A stretch of DNA of 64,000 bases, taken from Haemaphysalis longicornis. Taxonomy: Eukaryota; Arthropoda; Arachnida; Ixodida; Ixodidae. Of this stretch, positions 56,601 through 64,000 are shown in pieces. The notes under the pieces are model-generated. The model was not told where the DNA came from. It did not search any database and saw nothing but the letters and a program-made list of their open reading frames with translations. The position numbers were made by a program, and so were the translations under genes. The stretch covers positions 47,885,847 to 47,949,846 of the forward strand of contig CM023457.1 in NCBI GenBank assembly GCA_013339765.2, in the 5' to 3' direction. Positions within the stretch are counted from its first letter, which is position 1. Every line of letters starts with the position of its first letter.

Positions 56601-58258
56601 AACTACAGAACGTGTGACATGCATCAACACGGTGCCAAATAAACCATTGTTTTCTCACGGACAGGGCCACTTCGACGCTGTAACAAGCCAGCACGATCAA
56701 TACCGTACAATACAGCACAGTCACCGACTATTGTTGGCTCAAAACGTTTGTTTCTATATAGAGACTCTGCTAAAATGCATGCACGGCTGTAGTCACATAT
56801 TTGCCACAACGACTTTGCATTGCAATGGTCATCACTGCAGCACCAAGTTCTTATAGAACACGAACAGCTATACATGCATGGAGCGCAATTATCAGAGAAT
56901 GTATCGTTATTGACAGACCACAGGCCATCCCGCTCAATGCATTAGTGACGAGAAAACTTGAGCGGAATACTTGTGCAATTAAGCAAGCACCATCGTCATT
57001 ATCGTTCCCTGTTTGTATCCACTGAAGGCTGAAGGCCACTCCTATAGGTCTACGCCAGGTCATGTCTTGTGATGCGCTAGACCAGGGGTCGGTAACATTT
57101 TTGAGGTGGAGGGCAGAGGAATAGAATGAAGCGGACACTGCGAGGGGCTTTGCAGGCAAAGAATAAAAGACTGCCAAATTCACCGAAATATCTTACAATA
57201 ATTGACAGTGTGTTGGCTAAGTGTGCAGATGGGGACACTGCCAACTAGAATTGATCTTTCTTTTTTTTCCTATCTAACCCCATTTCAGGTCAAAAGTTCC
57301 ATGTGGGCCTTCAGATTGCAAGTGACAAGTGGAGCGAGGAGGGTTTTGACGTCGTTCCTGTGACCGCATCATACTCCTCCGCGGCCGCAGGTTGCCAGAC
57401 CCTTCTTCCCCAACTGATTATCTCGTTTTATCTTCGTGAACGCAATCACTCAGTGAATGTTTTCATCAAGAACGCGTCCTGCGCTGGTGAGGAGCTTCCC
57501 GTACATTGACACAAAAGGACACAAAGGGACTGTCAAGGTCAATGCTCTCATAACGGTGGCCTAGCTACTCCGTGATCACCTTCGGACAACGCGATCAAGG
57601 TTGACTTAAACCTCTCATGTTAGATAAGCCTACCTGACTGATGTGGCGTTTGACGCACCGAAGCTACACCGGGACTAGGAGGCGCACCGCAGTGGAGTGC
57701 TCCGGATTAATTGTATAAGCCGCCTTAAGTTCCTCCCTGCCACAAACATGTACCGCACGTAACGTTATCGAGAGACCAGGTGTGCTTGAGCCCCGGTTGG
57801 TTTATCAGGTAGCCTGCCGACATTCTATCCCTTTGACGATCGTGGTGTTTAGCCATGCCGAGGGTATGTAAAGTTTGATATTCTCTCCCCACAGAGAAGC
57901 AACCTGGATGTAAAACATGATAAAGTTTTTCTTACCCGTTTTTTAAGAAGTTTACTATAGCGGCCATGTCCAGGACGGGTTCGAAAAGGTCTCCGCCCGT
58001 TCCGCTGGTGATGTAGTGGTATCCGCTCGCCGTTGCTCGCTTAACAAGCTCGCGTGTGCTGCATCCGGAGGTGAGAAGGGCCACAGTGTACTGCAACCCT
58101 TTCTCCGTAGTAGTGAAGGCATCCTTGAAACGATTGTACGCCGCAGTTCCATTACCGAAGATGTATCTGAGCACGAAGTCGGAGAAGGCGCTGATGTTTC
58201 CTGCCTCGCCAGCAGCCACGGCTCGAGGCATCACGTATACTTCAAGAAACGAGATGAC
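53622..58258 (-). CDS. Carboxylesterase-like gene, last two exons (partial)
   Basis: The penultimate exon is 58258-57936 (acceptor CGCGCAG, donor CGG|GTAAGA). The last exon is 53766-53622 (acceptor CCCCGCCAG, natural TGA). The phases match (two bases plus one, giving glycine). The joined product reads VISFLEVYVMPRAVAAGEAG..., then CSTRELVKRATASGYHYITS, DMAAIVNFLKNG, SVPKMKNGEPWEPW and ends LCARFFW. The order C-x-TR..., NF-KNG, EPWEPW, CARFFW resembles the C-terminal third of carboxylesterases (CPTR, F-KTG-P, WPPY, CAFW). The G-x-x-H-x-x-E segment carrying the catalytic histidine is absent between CSTR and FLKNG, so catalysis is doubtful. The 5' exons are missing: a LINE begins 60-70 bases upstream of 58258. 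N-x-T sites (NIS, NGT, NNT) suggest glycosylation. Confidence 0.45.
53802..54045 (-). mobile_element. tRNA-derived SINE (Ruka-like), full-length copy 6
   Basis: Head (CCGCCGCGGTGGCTCAGTGG on the minus strand), intact B-box GGTTCGATTCCC, body and a short tail ending AATCAGAATCAGAAA. A perfect 14-bp target duplication GATATGAGAACAGA lies at 53788-53801 and 54046-54059. It sits in the esterase intron, in sense orientation, 35 bases before the final exon. Confidence 0.88.
54060..57288. other. Esterase-like intron, otherwise unassigned
   Basis: Only short frames. An 18-base perfect palindrome GGTACGTTTAAACGTACC lies at 56353-56370. Around 54100-54180 and 55130-55200 the sequence is rich in TTCGAAT-type words, typical of AT-rich tick repeats. 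Confidence 0.4.
57289..57509 (+). CDS. Candidate terminal exon 2 of an unknown plus-strand gene
   Basis: A strong pyrimidine tract (TTCTTTTTTTTCCTATCTAA, then CCCCATTTCAG) precedes an open frame that reads GQKFHVGLQIASDKWSEEGF, then DVVPVTASYSSAAAGC, ending in a stop at 57507-57509. It accepts a phase-1 donor such as 49753. No domain is recognised. It is antisense to the esterase-like intron. Confidence 0.28.
57695..57718 (-). repeat. Tiny SINE fragment
   Basis: GGAGTGCTCCGGATTAATTG matches the SINE body in reverse (GGAGGGCTCCGGATTAATTT). Only about 24 bases remain. Confidence 0.35.
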
Positions 58259-58324
58259 CTGCGCGGGATGGTGAATAGCCTGTCACTTACGGGAACTCCG
58301 CACATGTCCTTTTAACACGCTCTA

Positions 58325-59580
58325 ATGTATGAGGGGGAGGAGGAACAAACATTTATTGAGCAAAAGGACGGGAGTGAAGGGTGGTGGTCATCCTCCTATC
58401 GTCCAGGAGGCCACGAGCCTTTGATGATTCCAGGGCTAGTTGTACAAGGGCTTTTTGGCGCTCCGGTGCCGAGCTGGTAAGCACAGACTCCCGCTACTCA
58501 GGGGAAGAGGAGTGGCCAGGGTCAGGGTTTCGTGGGTTGTGAAAGGACTGTCGTGTCTAGGTGCGGGCAGTTGTATTGGTTTATGTATGGAGATATGTGT
58601 ACGATAATGGTGTGGTTTAAAAGATTTCACTTTATAGTCTGCGGTAGATGTATGCCTTGTAAGTAGATAACGTGTGGTGTGAGGAAGATATGTTCTCCTC
58701 GTGTGGGTGTAAAGTGTCAAGAGTGAGCTGTAGCTGCTGTCGAGGGGTGCCAGGTTGAGGGGGTTCACGGTCCGTACCTTTCAAGGTAGCTTGTGTTGAG
58801 GATGGGAATGCCCGACAGTGGAGTTCTTGCGCGGCAGCGCGCGCCGAGCTTCCCAACAAGACCCGAGTGGCCAGCAGTCCAAACAATGGCGGCTTCTATG
58901 TCTTGAAGCAATCGCTGTGGGATTGGGATGGCCTACGGTGGGGCCAGCCCAGCTTGGTACAATCGGAAGGCTTGCTGACAGTTCGAAATGATGGTGAGAT
59001 ATGGTTCCTTGTGGTAAGTGGTTTTTGCTTGGGCTATAGCTAGAGGTTCTGTCGATCGTCTGGATAAGTTGAAGTACGTTGCTGCAGTGGCCACTTTTCG
59101 TTTGGAATCGTGCGTGACCAGGGTGGTCCTGGGAGTCTTGGCATTCTGAGCGATATCCGTGTGTCGGCTATGAGAGTCGTCTGCATATTTTTCGCAAGCT
59201 GCTGGACCCTTGCATCACGGCGGCCTCGATTAAAGACAGGGTGCATATGCTTGGGGACGGGAACAACCTAGAGTTTCTTGCATATGTGTATCGGGATTCG
59301 TTGAGATAGGTCTTCCGATGCTGAGGTCGGTCTTCCAATGTCATGAAACACCTTCCTCCCTGCAGGAGTAAGTGGACAAGAGCAAGTGGAGTAAGTGGAC
59401 AGGAGCAAGTCCACTAGAGTAAGTGGACAGGAGCAAGTGGACGTAAGTGGACAGGAGTAAGTGGACAGGAGCAAGTGGACGTAGACAATTGTAGGAATCG
59501 TCTTGACAGTTGTAGGAAAGGTCTTCAAGCCAGAGTCGCGTAGCTGTAACAGGCGTCACGAATGGCAACCCTAAGGATGT
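58325..59580 (-). mobile_element. LINE 3' part with RNase H relic
   Basis: On the minus strand: HPVFNRGRRDARVQQLAKNM (about 59240), RNase H pieces LAIAQAKTTYHKEP, NCQQAFRLYQAGLAPP and IVWTAGHSGLVGKLGARCRA, then the C-terminus QKALVQLALESSKARGLLDD and a stop near 58400. It ends with the plus-strand TTTATTG near 58352. Many frameshifts. Its 3' end lies 60-70 bases upstream of the esterase-like exon at 58258. Confidence 0.65.
59366..59482 (+). repeat. Minisatellite (AAGTGGACAGGAGC units)
   Basis: About eight imperfect units of GTAAGTGGACAGGAGCAAGT with 12-24 base spacing, in the 5' part of the LINE fragment. The unit looks like an internal expansion of a short stretch of the element. Confidence 0.8.
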
Positions 59581-59696
59581 TTCCTTAGAACAAAAAAAAA
59601 AACCCTTGTAAGAACGTTACACGAACAGGAGAAACATGGAAGAGAAGGAAAGTCACTTAGTACTGTCTGTGTAGAGTTCTGCCACTGGTTTGTTTC

Positions 59697-60171
59697 TTAA
59701 AGGAGTACTGACACCAAACTTTGGTGCCTAAAACTGATACAGTTGGCTTCAGTAGTGTGTGTAGATGCCTCACAGGAATTTTGGCAGCGATTCGAGGCTG
59801 GAATCACATCAAAACTCGATTTTAACTGTACCGGCCGCGATCTGCCACAAATCGACAGCACTAGCGAAATCGTTATCGGCATGACGACACATTCTCCGGC
59901 GCCTCAGGCCGGTTCAGGGTGACGTCATATAGTCGTTTTCGGAACCGGAAACGATAGCCTGCGCTACTGTTGTCGGTGTTTTTGTTTCGGCAGTAGGCGT
60001 GGGTGTACCTCTGTGAGCAATGCTTGTAAACTTCGCCCACTTTGCGTGTTCGACGTCTTTGCTGTTCAGGTCGTGGCCGGCGCATCACGTTTCATTTGCA
60101 CTGGTGCCGAAAACTGGCGGTGTCTTATCTGGGTGGCCTGTGCGCGTCGCCGAGCTCGCCAAAGTTCAGCT
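59697..60171 (+). mobile_element. TTAA-flanked terminus leading to a THAP relic
   Basis: TTAA + AGGAGTACTGACACCAAA, the same terminus as at 33016, is followed by about 470 bases of non-coding sequence that includes a TGACGTCAT site (59920-59928, a cAMP-response-element-like palindrome). The THAP relic follows. The right end was not found. Confidence 0.45.
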
Positions 60172-60375
60172 ATGGCGAGCTCACCGAATGCGAAGTACTG
60201 CTCAGTGGAAGCCTGTCCGGGAAAATCCATGGAAGGCGCATTATTTTCCTAATGACGACGTGACGGCTGAGTTCGTGTGCGGCGGCGGCGGCGGCCGTAA
60301 GAACTGGTCACCGAAGCCGACGACCAGAATTTGCTCGCCGCACTTCTCGGATGACTGCTACCTGCAGAGCCCGAC
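60172..60375 (+). pseudogene. Second THAP zinc-finger domain relic
   Basis: From the ATG at 60172: MASSPNAKYCSVEACPGKSM, giving the first cysteine pair, then GALFS. A frameshift near 60240 moves to YFPNDDVTAEF, followed by GGGRKNWSPKPTTRICSPHF, then SDDCY. The W-x-P, C-x2-H and SPHF features define a THAP domain. As at 7016, the domain lies downstream of a TTAA-flanked terminus, so a transposase origin is likely. One frame break makes it a relic unless a sequencing error is involved. Confidence 0.6.
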
Positions 60376-60719
60376 GTTAGCGGAGGATCTGCAGTAAAAG
60401 CGGAGTGGAAACGATTTGGCAGCTGAGTGGGGGAACACGGAGTTGGGGACTCCCTGGGGAACCCAAACAAACGCGCTCCCATACGGCGAGTTTTTAAAGA
60501 AGGGTTCCCCATACAGCCCGCAACCGGCTGGCGTGCCGGCTCGGGTGATGGGAACTTCCTCAACGTACTTGTGAGACGGTGGGCCAAAGGATTTACAAGC
60601 AGTGTGCATCGAAAGCCTGAGATACCTGAGGTTCGACTCTGGGTATCCCATAGGCCAATAACGCTCCGTCGCCGCTGCGCTCTTCTCACGCGCACCACGA
60701 ATCTGCTTTGAGCCTGGCC
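60376..60719. other. Unassigned stretch between THAP and Penelope-like relics
   Basis: GC-rich, with overlapping frames on both strands (for example 60249-60875 minus) that are shadows of the flanking plus-strand relics. Nothing else is recognised. Confidence 0.4.
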
Positions 60720-61296
60720 TCCGCAAGCAAAAGCTAGCCGTGGTGAGGAAGGGCCTCCGCAGCAACGACTACCCTTCACGGCTTCAGAGGACGAAACAAC
60801 TTCGGGCTTCAAATGCTTGCTCTGAAAGGGTTCTTGAAGAAGACAGGCAAAAACGCGCTGCTGTCCCCTACACACAAGACATCAGTGAAGCTCTTGCAAG
60901 AGTGTTTGGCACATATGGCGGTGAAATCGCACACGCGCCAACGAACAGGCTTATGCAGAAGCTGGTATGCGTGAAGGACCCTTTAGAAAAATCAATATTC
61001 CCCGGAGTTGTCTTCAAAATTCCATGCAAGGACTGCGACGCATCCTACATAGGTGAAACTAGAAATTTTGTCAAAAAGGCAATGCAAGCTCAAAGGCCTA
61101 GGCGGATCATCACCTGGCTACTAACCACGTCATCGAATTGGATTCCGCAAGCATAATCGCATCAGAGAAGCGCCTGTCGACACGACTACTTTGAGAATCA
61201 GTGCATGTTCAAACTAAAAACACGATTAACCGGTCGCCGGGTAATCTCGCCGAGGTATACATGCGCACTCTGCGCCACCGAACCTATAAATAGTCG
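60720..61296 (+). pseudogene. Penelope-like element, C-terminal GIY-YIG endonuclease relic
   Basis: The frame runs GLRSNDYPSRLQRTKQLRAS, AAVPYTQDISEALARVFGTY, then PGVVFKIPCKDCDASYIGET, the GIY-YIG core with its cysteine cluster. After a frameshift near 61090 it continues as DHHLATNHVIELDSASIIAS, EKRLSTRLL and a stop in place of the next leucine, then NTINRSPGNLAEVYMRTLRH. This order (VPY, C-x2-C-x3-YIGE, H-x5-ID-D-A-I, then a short tail) is that of tick Penelope-like retroelements. The reverse transcriptase lies upstream in intact elements and is missing here. Confidence 0.7.
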
Positions 61297-61860
61297 CGCC
61301 CTTTCACCCCCCTCCCCCTCTTCATTGTGAACAAGGGACCCATAGGGGCCCCGGAACGTCTTTATTTGTTTATTTGTTTTTGACAAGGCGAGTGCCTGCT
61401 TGTATTTCATCAATGAATCACCCTCGCCTGACGAGTTTTCGTCGAACCTTGCACTATACACAGCTCAGCAATCCGGGTTCTAAGTGGTTGAGCATCGACA
61501 CAACTCAAGATACGATGCATGCTCAGGTTTTCTGTCTGTCAACATTTTAAGGACGCACGTGACAAACATCGCCCGTCATCTGTATCAACATACGAGGACA
61601 GGATCCGGCCAATACACGACCACAAGAGAATTCTACTCTCACTGTGGACATTTGCGTGTGAAGCCTCCATAGTGCGACGCACGTACCCCCTTCCCTTTTC
61701 CCCCTCCCACCGCAACAGGCCTAGTGCCGTCCTATTCATAATAAATTTTACAACAACAACAAATTTCAAACGCAGCGTAAGTGGAGTTCAAATACAGGTT
61801 CAGCACATCAAGGAACCCCCGCACAGTTAAAGCTGACCCTTTTTGAAACGGCTATGAGCA
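61297..61860. other. Probable 3' region of the Penelope-like element
   Basis: It contains CCTATAAATAG (61283-61293, overlapping the gene end), a GGGACCCATAGGGGCCCC stem and TTTATTTGTTTATTTG. It ends near ATAATAAATTTTACAACAAC. A hairpin GACGAGTTTTCGTC lies near 61431. No further gene is seen. Confidence 0.35.
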
Positions 61861-61879
61861 TTCACAGAGGCAGAGGTGC

Positions 61880-62122
61880 GATAAGCAGCACCGATCAAAT
61901 TTTGTGCCTTGTGTAAAAGGAGTCGTGTATCTGCTGCCCCTCCACCCATGCAACAAGCGTTACGTCAGCCAAACGGGCCTGTGCCTAAATGAATGTCTAC
62001 GCGAACCAGAAAAACACGTTTCGAATGCTGCTAGTTGCCATTTCGGCTCGCATCGCCAGCGATGCGGCTGCATGCCACGTTTTGTTCAATGCACGGTTAT
62101 ACGCCTCGAGCGCTGCCTGTAG
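61880..62122 (+). pseudogene. Second Penelope-like GIY-YIG relic
   Basis: The frame reads CVKGVVYLLPLHPCNKRYVS, then QTGLCLNECLRE and CHFGSHRQRCGC. The core VVY(L)-x-P-C-x-K-x-YVxQTG-x-C-LN-x-x-LRE is a GIY-YIG variant in which the YIG glycine is replaced by serine (YVS). It belongs to a different Penelope-like subfamily from the relic at 60720. Confidence 0.6.
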
Positions 62123-64000
62123 GGGCGCCACTGAAATCCCCCCTAGCGGCGTGTTTCGAAAGCAGTCGCGGGAGTCGCCGGCCCGCTCACCACTGTCGCT
62201 GTTGCTTTTGTGGCACGCTCGCGAATCATATGTTTCGTTTGTATGCGTTGGAAATACATATTTATGTGGAGCGGTCACTCTTCTCAAATGTGTAATTAAG
62301 AGAGTGTAAATGCTTCTGACGCGATCTCACTGCGGTACATTCGGTCCGCATTAGCGCCAGGTGTGTGGCACCGGCCGGCATCACGAAACCGGCATATATG
62401 CATGGAGCTGACTGTAATTCCACTGCCCTGAAATTTACTAACGGTACCTCCGTAAGCAGCGTTCGTTCAGATGCTCATGCTACGGCTATACACTGCGATG
62501 TAAATCGGTTTCGTGTGCTTTCATAATCTAGCGGAGCACTCACACTTGACAGCCCGCCAGTTACGCTTCAGATTTCGGATATTGATCCCTACCCTGAACA
62601 AGCCAATGTTGCATAAATTCCACGCACGTTCTGCGCAATAAGTACGATGGATAATGAAACATTACACGCGGGAGTCAGCACAAAGAATTTACGGCTGGGT
62701 CGTCTTGTCGAGAGGTGAGCTTTCCCAAACACTCATCGGTTACATACATCCTCCGGTTATATCCGCAACCATGACTAAACGCTTCTTCGAAAAACATCAT
62801 CATATGACACAGGGAGCCTGCAGAATTTAGCACAAAAGTGTAATCAGAGGGCCTTATCAGATACCACACTCTTCCAACGAAACCTTTTATCGCTTGTAAA
62901 CTTACCTACTGTATACTTCAAAAAATGTGTCCGTCGAGTGATCTGTTGTTAAAGTCGAAAACTAAAATGACGGTGCACGTGCAGCTTGTGTGTGATTACT
63001 TAAACGGCCATTCCTTGATTTCGCTCCGCATTTGTACACAACGATAGTTATGCGCATCCCTCCTGCCGCTCCCTGCCTTTGAAAATATCAGTGCATTTCG
63101 CATCTAGTAGGCCTAGTGAGTTCAACCTTGCTTGTAAGACTAACGTCTCAAGGATTTCCGAAGCTGCACTGGTTTTTGTTATTCCCGCACGAGCTATTTT
63201 CGGGACTTGGCCGAACATTTATTTTTGCATGGTTTCATTACGGTCCTTGGTCCATGCTATCAGGTGGGAGTGGGCACATATTTAACGACCCACAGACTTG
63301 GAATATACTTAGCATGTTCGCGTGACCTCTATTTCTATAAAAGGCACACGTAATTGTCAGGTCTTAGGTAATCACCTCCTCGAATAATAATTTTCTACGA
63401 CGTATACATTCAAAACAAGGCCGAATTCGTTGTCCGCGCAGCAAAACAAAACCAACCTCTCACTGTGCCAGTATCAGGTCTAAACGAGGCGTCAATAAAA
63501 TTCACTTGCGCCTGAGATATTCGGAGGTGACAGTGGTGATATGCCGCTGCCGTCGCCGACGCCCGTAAGAGCGGCGAATAAGCGCGCAGTACCGTGTCCC
63601 CGGTTAGCTCCAGTTGGCGTTCGACCACTCTAATCAGGACGCAGCTGTTTTTTGAAGTGCCCTAAACGTTACTATTTGCTTACAGACATCACCCTAACCA
63701 GATGTTTAGGGCGCGTAAAGGCTAAAAGAAGCGAAGGAGAACCAAAATACTGCATGAGCCGCTGTCAGCTGCGCAGCGAACATCCCGTAATCGCCGCGGA
63801 GATGCGGCGGCAGGCGGCGCAGCGATCGCGAAGCTCGAAGCGTATAGGCAGATCCAGATATCAGAACACCACCGAAATTGAAAAACTAGAGGTATTCGTA
63901 GATTAGGTTACAGTGTGCCAGCGTAGCTTCTGTATCCCTGCCAACAAAAGAGCTTCACTAACCCTCTTATCGCGGCCAAAGCAACCGTTTGGCTTATTGT
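62123..64000. other. Unassigned stretch to the window end
   Basis: Only short frames; the last one (63652-63906) is basic (RRQAAQRSRSSKRIGRSR) with no domain I recognise. No SINE, satellite or hairpin family member is seen. Confidence 0.4.

Noticed and set aside
60249..60875. A 208-codon minus-strand frame
   Set aside because: It runs antisense to the THAP and Penelope-like relics and shows no domain of its own.
61425..61450. A possible hammerhead ribozyme core (CCTGACGAGTTTTCGTCGAA) near the Penelope-like relic
   Set aside because: Penelope-like elements do carry hammerheads, but here the CTGACGA box is part of a simple GACGAGTTTTCGTC hairpin. No helix II of normal length precedes GAAA, and the box itself is GAAC.

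Overview
This window reads as nuclear DNA of a hard tick, most likely a metastriate ixodid. It holds no operon-like gene packing. Coding signal is confined to short exons with GT/AG borders, and most of the rest is transposon debris. The strongest lineage clue is a tRNA-headed SINE with a (TCAA)n-type tail, matching what is known of the Ruka family in ixodid ticks. It is present in seven full or partial copies, several with clean target-site duplications (TSDs). This assignment is from pattern memory, not a database search.

The main gene content is a cluster of small secreted, ten-cysteine proteins encoded by two exons joined in phase 2. Copy A (+, 17309-20055) and copy C (+, 40952-44224) look intact. 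Copy B (-, 34540-30037) has a one-base insertion in its signal-peptide codons. Copy D (+, 47492-47693) is a dead first exon. All four share an upstream block, and A, C and D also share more distant flanking sequence; A and D include the same decayed LINE reverse transcriptase. So the locus grew by segmental duplication. At 58258-53622 (-) are the last two exons of a probable carboxylesterase-like gene. A weak pair of splice-bounded plus-strand exons lies at 49690-49753 and 57289-57509.

Mobile elements, left to right: a TTAA-flanked element with a THAP zinc-finger relic (6328-8027); a 1.25-kb repeat of unknown class (9366-10802) and its second copy, split by a LINE (26235-29926); a 3.94-kb DNA transposon with 1.1-kb inverted arms inserted upstream of gene A (13153-17090); LINE 3' ends and RNase H/RT relics (12.0, 21.1, 22.4, 26.1, 27-29, 36.4-37.7, 46.1, 51.7-52.9 and 58.3-59.5 kb); another THAP relic (60172-60375); and two Penelope-like GIY-YIG relics (60.7-61.3 and 61.9-62.1 kb). 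Satellite and simple repeats fill the first intron of gene B.

The most unusual signal is a set of five hairpin insertions (10578, 36179, 39307, 47908 and 51301). Each is flanked by a different 12-13 bp TSD. Each carries the same one-sided end tag, resembling CCAACTCGCCCA, but has its own pair of inverted arms. Two of the five have a recognisable empty site in a paralogous copy elsewhere in the window. I read them as a non-autonomous, retro-inserted foldback family, possibly driven by the Penelope-like elements; that last step is inference.
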